Positions 25,618 through 35,280 of a stretch of 64,000 bases of DNA are shown piece after piece (the stretch's first letter is position 1; every line of letters begins with the position of its first letter). The translations under genes and the position numbers were made by a program. The DNA comes from Marinibactrum halimedae (GTDB lineage: Bacteria > Pseudomonadota > Gammaproteobacteria > Pseudomonadales > Cellvibrionaceae): contig NZ_JAJQVM010000003.1 in NCBI RefSeq assembly GCF_021234875.1, forward strand, positions 147,541 to 211,540, read 5' to 3'. The notes beneath the pieces are model-generated. The model saw only the letters and a list, made by a program, of their open reading frames with translations, searched no databases and was not told the origin of the DNA.

Positions 25618-28269
25618 ATGCGAGAGGACATCGATGCCCTGGAAACCCAGGAATGGACTGACGCGCTATATTCAGTCATCCGCCATGCCGGGCCAGAGCG
25701 TGCCGCTCAGTTACTCATCGAGTTGGCTAAAAAAGCCAATGCAGCCGGCGTGGAGCTACCACAAGCCATAACCACTCCCTACCGCAACACCATCCCCACG
25801 TTTAAAGAAAAACGTATGCCGGGCGACCTCTTTATGGAGCGCCGGATTCGATCTTTAATTCGTTGGAATGCCATGGCGATGGTGATTCGCGCTAACGATA
25901 ATAAAGATGGCTTAGGTGGCCATATTGCGACCTTTGCATCGGCAGCCACACTGTATGATGTGGGCTTTAACTACTTCTTCCGAGGCAATGATGGTGATCA
26001 GCCCGGTGATTTAATTTATTTCCAAGGCCATGCTGCACCAGGCATGTATGCTCGTTCATATTTAGAAGGTCGTTTTGACGAAGAGCAATTGGATAACTTC
26101 CGTCGCGAAGTCGATGGCAATGGCTTGTCGTCTTACCCGCATCCTTGGCTAATGCCGGATTACTGGCAGTTCCCAACCGTTTCTATGGGCCTTGGTCCCA
26201 TCAATGCAATTTATCAAGCGCATGTTATGCGTTACATGTCTGCTCGTGATTTAGTGAAACGTGGTGATCGTAAAGTCTGGGCGTTCCTTGGTGACGGTGA
26301 GTGTGATGAGCCAGAAACGCTGGGTGCGATTTCTTTGGCCGGACGTGAAGGGTTAGAGAATCTTATCTTCGTCATTAACTGTAATTTGCAGCGTTTGGAT
26401 GGCCCGGTTCGTGGTAACGGTAAAATCGTTCAAGAACTCGAAGGTGTCTTCCGTGGTGCAGGTTGGAATGTCATCAAAGTATTGTGGGGTCGTCATTGGG
26501 ATCCATTACTTGAAAAAGACAAAACCGGCTTGTTGCAAAAGCGCATGGACGAAGTGGTCGATGGTGAATTGCAAAATTATAAAGCCAATGGTGGAGCCTA
26601 TACCCGCGAGCATTTCTTCGGTAAATACCCAGAGTTACTTGAGTTGGTAAAAGACATGAGCGATGAGGACATTATGCACCTCAATCGCGGTGGGCATGAT
26701 CCATTTAAAGTCTATGCTGCTTATGCCGAAGCAATGGCCAGCAAAGGTAAGCCAACGGTGATTCTTGCGCAAACCGTAAAAGGTTACGGTATGGGCGCAT
26801 CGGGTGAAGCCATTAATGAAACTCACTCGGTGAAAAAGCTCGGTAAAGATGATTTGAGCGCCTTCCGTGATCGTTTTGGTATCCCGATCAGTGATGAAGA
26901 ATTAGAAAAAGTTTCTTACTATCGTCCATCGCCAGATAGCCCAGAAATGAAATATATGATGGAGCGTCGTCGTTCGTTGAACGGGTTGATCCCATCTCGT
27001 AACACCGAATTCCCTGTCTTAAAAACACCTGAATTAAAAGCCTTTGAAGCGCAAATGAAAGGTTCGGGTGAGCGTGAAATTTCTTCCACCATGGCTTTTG
27101 TTCGTGTGTTATCGACGTTGGTGAAAGACAAAAACATCGGCCAGCGTGTCGTACCGATTGTTCCAGATGAAGCGCGTACTTTTGGTATGGAAGGCATGTT
27201 CCGTCAGTTAGGAATTTATTCTTCTGCGGGACAGAAATACACCCCGCACGATTCCGGTCAGATCATGTATTACAAAGAGGATAAGAAAGGTCAAATCCTC
27301 GAAGAAGGCATCACCGAATCGGGCGCTATGTCAGCATGGTTAGCGTGTGCAACGGCTTACACCAACAGCGGTTGCCCAATGATTCCGTTCTACATTTTCT
27401 ATTCAATGTTTGGTTTCCAACGTATTGGTGACTTGTGTTGGTTGGCCGGTGACATTCAAGCACGCGGCTTCTTGATTGGTGCAACGGCAGGGCGAACCAC
27501 ATTGAATGGTGAAGGTCTTCAGCACGAAGATGGCCACAGTTTAATTATGGCGAACACCATCCCGAACTGTAAAAGTTATGACCCGTGTTATGCCGGTGAA
27601 TTGGCGGTGATTATTCAAGATGGTGTGAAGCGTATGTTCGAAGACCAGGAAAACTGGTTCTACTACGTGACCGCCATGAACGAAAACTACGTTCACCCAG
27701 AAATCCCAGCAGGCTCTGAAGAGGGCATCATTAAAGGGATGTATCAGTTGAAGCCGGGTAAGAAAAAATCGGGTAAGAAAATTCAATTATTGGGTGGGGG
27801 TACCATTCTTCGTGAAGTGGAAGCGGCAGCGGAAATCTTGCGCGATGAGTACGATGTAGATGCCGATATCTGGAGTTTGACCAGTGTGAATGAGCTGACC
27901 CGTGAAGGTCAGTCGGTGGCTCGCTGGAACATGCTTCACCCAGAAGACGAAGCAAAAGTGCCTTACGTCACTGAGTGTTTGAAAGGCACCAAAGGCCCCA
28001 TCGTTGCGGCGACTGATTACATGAAAGCCTACGCAGAACAATTGCGTGCCTTTATGCCACGTTCGTACACCGTTTTGGGTACCGATGGCTTTGGCCGCAG
28101 TGATACTCGCGCTAAGTTACGTCGCTTCTTCGAAGTGGATCGCGGCTTCGTTGTGGTTGCTGCACTCACGGCGTTGGCCGAAGAGGGCAAAGTGGAAAAA
28201 TCCGACATCGTCAAAGCCATGAAGTCATTTGGTATTGACGCCGAAAAACCAGAGCCTATGAGTTGCTAG
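25618..28269 (+). CDS. aceE: Pyruvate dehydrogenase E1 component, homodimeric type
   Basis: This 883-residue protein matches AceE along its whole length. Thiamine diphosphate is bound by the G-D-G-E-C-D-E-P-E to N-C-N motif (about 227-258, with N-C-N-L-Q-R-L-D-G). Other conserved stretches are N-G-L-S-S-Y-P-H-P, P-T-V-S-M-G-L-G-P, G-Y-G-M-G, F-G-M-E-G-M-F-R-Q and L-N-G-E-G-L-Q-H-E-D-G-H-S. It decarboxylates pyruvate and acetylates the lipoyl groups of AceF. ATG at 25618 follows GAGGAG; an upstream in-frame TTG at 25552 has no such site. aceF follows after 178 bp. Confidence 0.98.
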   Translation: MREDIDALETQEWTDALYSVIRHAGPERAAQLLIELAKKANAAGVELPQAITTPYRNTIPTFKEKRMPGDLFMERRIRSLIRWNAMAMVIRANDNKDGLGGHIATFASAATLYDVGFNYFFRGNDGDQPGDLIYFQGHAAPGMYARSYLEGRFDEEQLDNFRREVDGNGLSSYPHPWLMPDYWQFPTVSMGLGPINAIYQAHVMRYMSARDLVKRGDRKVWAFLGDGECDEPETLGAISLAGREGLENLIFVINCNLQRLDGPVRGNGKIVQELEGVFRGAGWNVIKVLWGRHWDPLLEKDKTGLLQKRMDEVVDGELQNYKANGGAYTREHFFGKYPELLELVKDMSDEDIMHLNRGGHDPFKVYAAYAEAMASKGKPTVILAQTVKGYGMGASGEAINETHSVKKLGKDDLSAFRDRFGIPISDEELEKVSYYRPSPDSPEMKYMMERRRSLNGLIPSRNTEFPVLKTPELKAFEAQMKGSGEREISSTMAFVRVLSTLVKDKNIGQRVVPIVPDEARTFGMEGMFRQLGIYSSAGQKYTPHDSGQIMYYKEDKKGQILEEGITESGAMSAWLACATAYTNSGCPMIPFYIFYSMFGFQRIGDLCWLAGDIQARGFLIGATAGRTTLNGEGLQHEDGHSLIMANTIPNCKSYDPCYAGELAVIIQDGVKRMFEDQENWFYYVTAMNENYVHPEIPAGSEEGIIKGMYQLKPGKKKSGKKIQLLGGGTILREVEAAAEILRDEYDVDADIWSLTSVNELTREGQSVARWNMLHPEDEAKVPYVTECLKGTKGPIVAATDYMKAYAEQLRAFMPRSYTVLGTDGFGRSDTRAKLRRFFEVDRGFVVVAALTALAEEGKVEKSDIVKAMKSFGIDAEKPEPMSC

Positions 28270-28447
28270 GCCACTGCGCTGTTAGGTGTTGTTGACGGCG
28301 ATTGGCTCCTCAATATTGATGAATTTCATCGAGGATGCGAATCGTCGTTAAGCAAACAGCGAATGTAACCGGTAAAACGCAAAACGTCTAAAACGATCAC
28401 GATTTACCGAAGACTGACAGCTACGACAACAGAATTAAGGAGTTACA

Positions 28448-30394
28448 GTGTCTACTCAAGATATCACTGTTCCAGACATTGGCGGCGCAGAGGGTGTGGA
28501 AATTATCGAAGTGTGCGTCGCGCCCGGTGATGCCATTACCGCCGAGCAGTCACTCATTGTATTGGAAACCGACAAAGCCACCATGGAAATTCCCAGTGAG
28601 TTCGAAGGCACCATTGCCTCGCTCACGGTGAGCGTTGGCGATAAAGTTAGCCAAGGCGACAAAATAGGAGAAGTCTCTACCGGCGATTCGACGGGCAGTG
28701 CCTCTGATAGCGCCAGCGCACCTGCTGCTGAAGCTGTCCCAGAACCTGTCGCTGAGCCCACGTCAGTGGCAGCGGCGGCTTCAGTAGCTTCAGCTGCGAG
28801 TGTGGATGCCACCGTTCCCGATGGTGTCGAAGAAGCTGAAGTGATTGAAGTCAGTGTTGCCGTGGGCGATACCATTGCCGAAGGCGATACTCTTGCGGTT
28901 TTAGAAACCGACAAAGCTACCGTTGAAGTCCCAGCTAATGCGGCGGGTACCGTAACGGAAATCAAGATTACCGTTGGTGACAAAATCAGTTCGGGCGATG
29001 TGGTGGTCAGCCTTGGCGGTGGCAGTGCTCCGGTGCCAGCGCCGACCGAAGCGCCAGCACCGGCTGCTCAGGCAGAACCAGCTCCCGTTGCAGCAACGGC
29101 CACGCCTGCTACTTTGCAAGCGACAGTGCCGGAGGGTGCCGAAGACGCTGAAGTGATCGAAATTAGTGTAGCGGTGGGCGACACCATTGCTGAAGGCGAT
29201 ACACTAGCGGTGCTGGAAACGGACAAAGCAACGGTTGATGTACCTGCTAATGCTGCGGGTAAAGTGACTTCAATTGCCATCAAGATCGGCGATAAAATCA
29301 GTTCCGGTGATTTGGTGGTTACCCTAGAAGGCTCTGCTGCGGCAGCGCCGGTGGCGGCGCAATTTCCCTCAGCACAATCTTCCGTACCCCAGCCTGCTGC
29401 AACGACAAGTTCAACAGCTGTCTCGAAACCGGCACCTACGGTTACGCCTTCACCATTAGAATCAGGTGCGTTGGATTCTGCTGCGACGGATGTCTATGCC
29501 GGCCCTGCGGTGAGAACCCATGCGCGTGATTTGGGTGTCAACTTAAAAGAAGTGAAAGCCACAGGCCCGCGTGGCCGCATCTTGAAAGAAGATGTGGATA
29601 ACTACGTTAAGAAGATCATCGCACAGAAAGACAAAGCGCCTACGGCATCATCGGGTAGCGGTATTCCGGCCATGCCAGAAATTGATTTCACCAAGTTTGG
29701 TGAAGTCGAAGTGGTGCCAATGACGAAAATTCAGAAAATTACGGCCTTTAATATGCACCGTAATTGGTTGAATATTCCTGCGGTTACCCAATTCGATGAT
29801 GCCGATATCACAGAGTTGGAAGCGTTCCGTAAAGGCTTAAAAGCCGAAGCAGAAAAACGCGGTGTGAAATTAACGCCATTGCCATTCTTGCTAAAAGCCT
29901 GCGCAGCAGCTTTACGTGCAGAGCCAACATTTAACGTATCTATTACCGCTGATGGTGAATCATTAGTGAAAAAAGATTACGTCAATATTGGTATAGCAGC
30001 GGATACGCCGAATGGTTTGATGGTGCCTGTCATTCGTGATGTAGACAAAAAAGGCCTATGGCAATTGGCGGAAGAAGCCAATGCCATCATCAAAAAAGCC
30101 AGAGATGGTAAGTTAACCCCGGCGGATATGCAGGGTGGTTGCTTTACGATTTCAAGCTTGGGTGCGATGGGTGGCAATGGATTTACCCCAATTGTGAATG
30201 CACCAGAAGTGGCTATTTTGGGCGTATCTAAAGCGCAAATGAAGCCGATCTGGAATGGCAAAGACTTCGAGCCTCGTAATATGTTGCCATTGGCATTGAG
30301 TTACGATCATCGTGCTATTAATGGCGCTGATTGCGGCCGATTTTTCACTTACTTAGTGAGTGTGATTGCCGATGTGCGTCGCTTGCTGTTGTAA
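28448..30394 (+). CDS. aceF: Pyruvate dehydrogenase E2 component, three lipoyl domains
   Basis: This is the 648-residue dihydrolipoamide acetyltransferase core. Three lipoyl domains (about 4-75, 120-195, 225-297) each carry the lipoylated Lys in E-T-D-K-A-T, joined by Ala/Pro-rich swinging linkers. A peripheral-subunit-binding domain (about 345-385, with A-G-P-A-V-R-T-H-A-R-D-L-G-V) precedes the catalytic domain. The active site reads D-H-R-A-I-N-G, with Asn where many homologues have Asp (H-x-x-x-D-G); the same Asn is known from the Azotobacter E2. GTG at 28448 has AAGGAG upstream. No E3 (lpd) gene follows; a strong terminator ends the operon, so E3 must be encoded elsewhere. Confidence 0.97.
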   Translation: MSTQDITVPDIGGAEGVEIIEVCVAPGDAITAEQSLIVLETDKATMEIPSEFEGTIASLTVSVGDKVSQGDKIGEVSTGDSTGSASDSASAPAAEAVPEPVAEPTSVAAAASVASAASVDATVPDGVEEAEVIEVSVAVGDTIAEGDTLAVLETDKATVEVPANAAGTVTEIKITVGDKISSGDVVVSLGGGSAPVPAPTEAPAPAAQAEPAPVAATATPATLQATVPEGAEDAEVIEISVAVGDTIAEGDTLAVLETDKATVDVPANAAGKVTSIAIKIGDKISSGDLVVTLEGSAAAAPVAAQFPSAQSSVPQPAATTSSTAVSKPAPTVTPSPLESGALDSAATDVYAGPAVRTHARDLGVNLKEVKATGPRGRILKEDVDNYVKKIIAQKDKAPTASSGSGIPAMPEIDFTKFGEVEVVPMTKIQKITAFNMHRNWLNIPAVTQFDDADITELEAFRKGLKAEAEKRGVKLTPLPFLLKACAAALRAEPTFNVSITADGESLVKKDYVNIGIAADTPNGLMVPVIRDVDKKGLWQLAEEANAIIKKARDGKLTPADMQGGCFTISSLGAMGGNGFTPIVNAPEVAILGVSKAQMKPIWNGKDFEPRNMLPLALSYDHRAINGADCGRFFTYLVSVIADVRRLLL

Positions 30395-30417
30395 TTACTG
30401 ATTTTATATCAGGCCAC

Positions 30418-30447
30418 AAAAAAACCGAGCATTTGCTCGGTTTTTTT
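30418..30447. terminator. Terminator of the aceE-aceF operon
   Basis: CCGAGC-ATTT-GCTCGG (30425-30440) is flanked by an A-run before and seven T after, so it can act in both directions. It begins about 30 bp after the aceF stop. Confidence 0.93.
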
Positions 30448-30502
30448 GTGGGTGAGTTGCGTCTGTCAGACAGGATTAAAATAACCCCTTCAATGTCTCG
30501 GA

Positions 30503-30550
30503 TTGTATAACGAATTGGTTGTATAACGAATTGGTTGTATAACGAGTTTC
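30503..30550. repeat. 16-bp tandem repeat, about 2.7 copies
   Basis: TTGTATAACGAATTGG occurs at 30503 and 30519, with a third partly changed copy from 30535. The array lies in the 369-bp gap between the aceF terminator and the TonB receptor gene; the rest of that gap is AT-rich and probably contains the receptor promoter. Confidence 0.88.
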
Positions 30551-30763
30551 GAGAGCGCGCTCTTGGTTGCTTTTTATTAGCTCTTGAGTACACAAGTAGT
30601 TATTCTGAAAATTTTAGTAGGTAGAAAAATAATAAGTTCTTCAAAAAGTACCTAGAGTATCCTATTTTTCCTATATGGCATGAAAATTGGTTTCAAAACG
30701 ATACTTGAATAAAGAATAAAAACATTATCGAGCCTATTTGAAATAGCTATTAAGTGAGGATGT

Positions 30764-32980
30764 ATGAGCAGTAAACCCGTATCTAGTTTTCTCCCTTTTG
30801 CAACCATTTGCACCATGCTGTCTTCGTCATTAGCCTTGGCGCAAGAAAATAGTGCGGAACCGAGCACGATTGAAGAAATTACCGTAACGGCCACAAAACG
30901 AGAGCAGAGTATTTATGAAGTGCCGATAGCGATCAGTGCGTTCAGTGGTGATGCGTTAGCTTCTCAGGGTATTACTGATTTAACCGATGTGGGTAAGTTC
31001 GTACCCAATCTGAATATTACCGGTTTTTCAGCAGGACACACCTCCTCTGCTAACCCTTTTATTCGTGGTATTGGTTTGCAAGACCACTTAATTACCACCG
31101 ACCCAGGTGTGAGTGTGTATGTGGATGGCGTCTATCTTGGACGTCAGGTTGGCCAAAATTGGAATTTGAATAACATTGAGCGCATCGAAGTGTTACGAGG
31201 GCCGCAGGGAACCCTTTATGGTCGTAACTCCATTGGGGGAGCGATCAACATCATTACGAAAGAACCGGATACTGACGGTTACACCAGAGTGTCAGTAGAA
31301 GGTGGTACGCGTGGGCGCATTAAAACGGATTTCTTCGCCAATCATGGAGTTAATGAAAATTTAGCCTTCAACATTAACTTAGGTTACAACGAGCGCGACG
31401 GTGTAGGTGATTTTATTAATGTCCCTGATGCTGAATACGATGTGGGTGAGCTGGAAGAAATGTATGGAAGGTTTTCGGTTAAATACACCCAGGGCGATTT
31501 CAGTTTGGTCGCAACGGCGGATGGTAACAATGGTAAAGGTGGATTGCGCCCTTATACGACATTAATTTTACCCGGTGGCGCTTTGGACTCGGCAGGTTAT
31601 ACCCAAGCGGATATTACCCGTGATGCCTATGATAATGCGACGGGTAATTTAAATGTGACGGAGGTTCGCAACAATGCTCGGGGTTTATCGGTCACCGCCA
31701 ACTGGGACTTCAGTGATACAATGGCTGCTAAAGCCATCTACAGTAATCGCTCCTCTGACTACAAAGCGGGTTTGGATGACGACAGTTTGTTTGATGATTT
31801 TTTATCCTTTCCTGAAGAAGGTAAAGCGGAACAGACGTCGATCGAATTGCAGTTAAATGGCGATTTTGGGAGCGTGGATTTTGTATCGGGATTGTATGCA
31901 TTTGAAGAAGACGGCTCTAACCGACAACCGGATGCTGTATTTAACGGTGGACCATCGCCCTTCTTTTTAGAGCAAAATACCACCAGCCAAGCAGTATTTG
32001 TGAATGTGGGTTTCGATATTACAGATCAGTTCCGATTATCTGGCGGCCTACGTTATACCGAAGATGAAAAAGACGTGACTGCCAACGTCTTTGATGTTGT
32101 TGGTAACGTGAGTGATACCGACAGCTGGGATGAGTTAACTTGGGAGCTCGCTGCCAATTACACCTTGGATAACGGCATCAATTTCTATGGCACCATCCAA
32201 ACGGGTTACCAATCGGGGCAATACCCTGCTCGTCCGTACTGTATTTTTGGTGATTTTGGTGCTGTCGGTGGTTTTGATGCACTGGGCGCAGGAGATGAAA
32301 ACGCCATTGCTGCGGCTGTTGCCGCCGTTCAAGCCAACAATTGTGTCGTTGCTTCCGATAATATCACGGCGGTTAATTACGAGGCCGGCATGAAGGGTTC
32401 GATTGGCGGTATCCTAAGTATGTCGATTGCTGTATTTAATACCGAGTATGAAGAATTGCCCTATCAGGTCAGTTCCACCAGTGGTGTTGGGTTCACCACC
32501 ACGAATCAGATTGTGGAGCAAACCTCTCGTGGTGTGGAGTGGGAAAGTACAGTCTATTTCAATGAAAATTTCACGCTTCATACCTCGTTAGGTTATATCG
32601 ATGTTGAAGTGGAAAAACAAAATAACGTTAGACCTGTCGCACCACTCACCCCAGAACTCACTGCCAGTATTAGCCCATCGTATACACACTATTTAAACAG
32701 TGGAAAAATAATCGCCCGTCTCGATTATTCCTTCCGTGACAGCATGTATGGTGAACCCAGTGATCTTCCAGGACGTTTTACCGAAATCGATAGCCGTGAA
32801 ATCACGAATTTTGATATCGCTTATAAAACAGAAGACGAAGCTTATACCATCGCTCTGTATGGCCGTAATATTTTCGACGAGCGATACGATAATGCGCGAT
32901 TGAATACGGGAGATTATGTATTGCAGATTCTCAATAATGATTTGAGTGAATTTGGAGTCCGGTTATCGGCTGAGTTTTGA
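30764..32980 (+). CDS. TonB-dependent outer-membrane receptor
   Basis: This 738-residue protein has a signal peptide ending L-A-L-A-Q (about residue 27), a TonB-box-like E-E-I-T-V-T-A-T near residue 36, a plug domain with N-P-F-I-R-G-I-G and the P-Q-G-T-L-Y-G-R-N-S-I-G-G-A-I-N-I-I-T motif (about 146-164), then a beta-barrel ending in Phe (S-A-E-F), the usual C-terminal signal for BAM. It belongs to the large FecA/CirA-like branch common in marine bacteria; the ligand cannot be told from sequence. No linked ABC importer or regulator adjoins it. The aceF terminator lies between it and aceF, so it has its own promoter. Confidence 0.93.
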   Translation: MSSKPVSSFLPFATICTMLSSSLALAQENSAEPSTIEEITVTATKREQSIYEVPIAISAFSGDALASQGITDLTDVGKFVPNLNITGFSAGHTSSANPFIRGIGLQDHLITTDPGVSVYVDGVYLGRQVGQNWNLNNIERIEVLRGPQGTLYGRNSIGGAINIITKEPDTDGYTRVSVEGGTRGRIKTDFFANHGVNENLAFNINLGYNERDGVGDFINVPDAEYDVGELEEMYGRFSVKYTQGDFSLVATADGNNGKGGLRPYTTLILPGGALDSAGYTQADITRDAYDNATGNLNVTEVRNNARGLSVTANWDFSDTMAAKAIYSNRSSDYKAGLDDDSLFDDFLSFPEEGKAEQTSIELQLNGDFGSVDFVSGLYAFEEDGSNRQPDAVFNGGPSPFFLEQNTTSQAVFVNVGFDITDQFRLSGGLRYTEDEKDVTANVFDVVGNVSDTDSWDELTWELAANYTLDNGINFYGTIQTGYQSGQYPARPYCIFGDFGAVGGFDALGAGDENAIAAAVAAVQANNCVVASDNITAVNYEAGMKGSIGGILSMSIAVFNTEYEELPYQVSSTSGVGFTTTNQIVEQTSRGVEWESTVYFNENFTLHTSLGYIDVEVEKQNNVRPVAPLTPELTASISPSYTHYLNSGKIIARLDYSFRDSMYGEPSDLPGRFTEIDSREITNFDIAYKTEDEAYTIALYGRNIFDERYDNARLNTGDYVLQILNNDLSEFGVRLSAEF

Positions 32981-33163
32981 GAAATTATGGGGCGGTAAGT
33001 AGGATAAATGAAAGGGGTGCAGGGTGGTTGAAAGGTAGTTGAAGGGTAGACCGTAGGATGTGCAAATCTTCCTGTGTCGCGTTACACTCGCTCAGCGATG
33101 ACTCAAAAGGTGATCGATAACAATAATGAGAGAACACATCCTAAAAAGATGAGGAGATACCGT

Positions 33164-33532
33164 ATGGCATCACCAGATTCCACCCAAGATACCCCTGTTT
33201 GTGATTTGGCTGATCAAGCTTGTGAGGCTTGTAAAGTGGGGGCGCCCTTGGTCGAAGGGGACGAAGCCCAGCGTTTACTTGCTGAACTACCCGGTTGGGA
33301 AGTTGTGACATTAGACGGCGTTGAGCAATTAAAAAAAGAATACACCTTTAAAAACTTTCGCTTGGCGCTTGAGTTGACCAATAAAATCGGTGCGCTGGCA
33401 GAAGAGTACAAACATCATCCTGGTATTTTGACGGAGTGGGGGAAAGTCACGGTCACTTGGTGGACACATAAAATCGGTGGTTTGCACAAAAATGATTTTA
33501 TAATGGCGGCAAAGACAGACTCAGTGACTTAA
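33164..33532 (+). CDS. phhB: 4a-hydroxytetrahydrobiopterin dehydratase (PhhB/PCD)
   Basis: This 122-residue cytoplasmic enzyme dehydrates 4a-hydroxytetrahydropterin in the recycling of the phenylalanine hydroxylase cofactor. Key pieces are L-P-G-W-E-V near residue 45, K-E-Y-T-F-K-N-F near residue 59, E-Y-K-H-H-P-G near residue 84 and V-T-W-W-T-H, with the catalytic His positions present. The start is ATG at 33164, preceded by GAGGAG; the frame is open 90 bases further up without a site. A short Cys-containing N-terminal extension is common in this subgroup. No phhA (phenylalanine hydroxylase) gene adjoins. Confidence 0.93.
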   Translation: MASPDSTQDTPVCDLADQACEACKVGAPLVEGDEAQRLLAELPGWEVVTLDGVEQLKKEYTFKNFRLALELTNKIGALAEEYKHHPGILTEWGKVTVTWWTHKIGGLHKNDFIMAAKTDSVT

Positions 33533-33588
33533 GTTTTGTTTGTAACTCATCGGCGTTTACATTTTCCGTTTTCATAATGTGAATGCTA

Positions 33589-33626
33589 TAGGCCAATCCT
33601 TTGGGTTTGGCCTAGTTATTTTTTTT
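33589..33626 (+). terminator. Terminator after phhB
   Basis: TAGGCCAA (33589-33596) and TTGGCCTA (33607-33614) form an 8-bp stem, followed by GTTATTTTTTTT. It lies 57 bp after the phhB stop. Confidence 0.88.
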
Positions 33627-33746
33627 GCTATTTCTTTTATCCTTTCTTTGCCACTCCTTTACTTGAGCCCCTCGTTGAGTTGAGCAGCGTATTTTCCCTC
33701 GTGTTACAGTACGCGTTTTGACTCATAATGAAAGCAAGGGTGACTT

Positions 33747-35192
33747 TTGAATACCTTTTATTGGCATGACTATGAAACTTGGGGAGCCAACCCCGCCTTA
33801 GATAGACCCTCTCAGTTTGCGGGTATTCGTACCGATGAGTCACTGAATGTGATCGGTGACCCTTTGGTGATGTACTGTCGCCCAACGCCTGATTTTTTGC
33901 CTCACCCAGAGGCATGTTTAGTCACGGGCATAACACCACAGCAAGCTTTATCGGAAGGCGTGAGCGAGGTGGAGTTTATTCGTCGTATTCACGAGGAAAT
34001 GGCTACGCCCGGTACGTGCACGGTGGGATATAATTCTATCCGCTTTGATGACGAAGTCACCCGTTATACGCTGTGGCGTAATTTTTACGATCCTTATGAG
34101 CGGGAATGGCAAAACGGCAACAGTCGTTGGGATATTATCGACATGGTACGTTTGGCGTATGCCATTCGGCCCGATGGGATTGAGTGGCCTACCCACGATT
34201 CTGGAAAGCCGAGTTTTCGATTGGAAGATATTACCGCCGCCAATGGTATTGGTCATGAAAGTGCTCATGATGCGTTATCAGATGTTATGGCAACCATTGC
34301 CGTGGCGCGTTTAATAAAAGATAAGCAACCGAAATTGTTCGATTATTTACATGGCCTGCGCAATAAAAAGCGGGTATTGGAAATGATCGATATTGAAGGT
34401 GCGAAACCGCTGCTGCATATCTCATCTCGATTCCCGGCAGAGCGGGGGTGTGCGGCATTGGTATTGCCCTTAGCGATGCATCCAGTCAATAAAAATGCGG
34501 TGATTGTGTATGATTTGAGTGTCTCTCCTGAGGCATTATTGAATTGCAGTGCTGAGACCATTCGAGAAAAACTCTATACCCCCACTCATGAGCTTGCAGA
34601 GGGTGAGTCGCGTATTCCCTTAAAATTGGTGCACGTTAATAAATGCCCGGTATTGGCTACCCCGAAACTCTTGGACGAATCGTCTGCTGAACGCTTAGGA
34701 ATTTCTCTGTACGATTGCCGGAGACATTGGCAGCAAATGCGCGCAGCGCAGTCAGAGTTGTTTCACAATCTGGTGGAAAAAATGCAGTCGGTATTTACCG
34801 AAACCCGAGAGTTTAATCAGGATGCCGATTCAGCTCTGTATGGCGGTTTTTTGGGCGGAGACGATAAACGTTTGGCGCAGCAAGTTCGCGAAGCATCGGC
34901 GGATGAGTTGGTCAGTCGCTCATGGCCTTTTGAAGACGCTCGTTTAAAAGAATTATTCTGGCGTTATCGAGCCAGAAATTTTCCAGAAGTTTTGGGGGAT
35001 GAAGAACAACGTCGTTGGGCGATGTTTTGTTTAGGAAGATTAACCGATGCGGCTCAGGGAGGGGTGACCATAGACGCATTGCAAGAGCGGATATTTGAAT
35101 TGCAGGAAACGCAGGAATTGACCCCTTCTCAGTTGTATATTCTTGAGTCGCTCTCAAACTATGGGGATGAGCTGGTTTCCTACCTCTATTAA
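33747..35192 (+). CDS. sbcB: Exodeoxyribonuclease I
   Basis: This is a 481-residue DnaQ-fold 3'-5' single-strand DNA exonuclease. Exo motif I is W-H-D-Y-E-T-W-G (about 6-13), motif II G-Y-N-S-I-R-F-D-D near residue 97, and motif III A-H-D-A-L-S-D-V near residue 173, giving the metal-binding D, E, D, D and H. The C-terminal ExoI-specific region has R-Y-R-A-R-N-F-P near residue 411. The start is TTG at 33747, with AAGGG upstream; the conserved N-terminus leaves no room for a later start. It works in mismatch repair and recombination, with SSB as partner. Confidence 0.96.
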   Translation: MNTFYWHDYETWGANPALDRPSQFAGIRTDESLNVIGDPLVMYCRPTPDFLPHPEACLVTGITPQQALSEGVSEVEFIRRIHEEMATPGTCTVGYNSIRFDDEVTRYTLWRNFYDPYEREWQNGNSRWDIIDMVRLAYAIRPDGIEWPTHDSGKPSFRLEDITAANGIGHESAHDALSDVMATIAVARLIKDKQPKLFDYLHGLRNKKRVLEMIDIEGAKPLLHISSRFPAERGCAALVLPLAMHPVNKNAVIVYDLSVSPEALLNCSAETIREKLYTPTHELAEGESRIPLKLVHVNKCPVLATPKLLDESSAERLGISLYDCRRHWQQMRAAQSELFHNLVEKMQSVFTETREFNQDADSALYGGFLGGDDKRLAQQVREASADELVSRSWPFEDARLKELFWRYRARNFPEVLGDEEQRRWAMFCLGRLTDAAQGGVTIDALQERIFELQETQELTPSQLYILESLSNYGDELVSYLY

Positions 35193-35205
35193 TAATTTTT
35201 CTGTT

Positions 35206-35254
35206 GCCCTGTAATCTAGTGCTGGCTTTAGTGTAGTTAAGAGCCTTACAGGGC
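35206..35254. terminator. Nested hairpin between convergent sbcB and DUF2971 genes
   Basis: GCCCTGTAA (35206-35214) and TTACAGGGC (35246-35254) are a perfect 9-bp outer stem; GGCT (35224-35227) and AGCC (35242-35245) can pair inside it. It lies 14 bp after sbcB and 27 bp after the convergent gene, where a two-way terminator is expected, though T-runs are weak. Confidence 0.5.
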
Positions 35255-35280
35255 GTATGTATTTTCATGCTTTCATGGCG

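Noticed and set aside
28456-29283. Long minus-strand open frames inside aceF
   Set aside because: They arise from the Ala/Pro/Glu-rich repeats of the lipoyl domains; the products are Ser/Thr/Ala strings with no family features.
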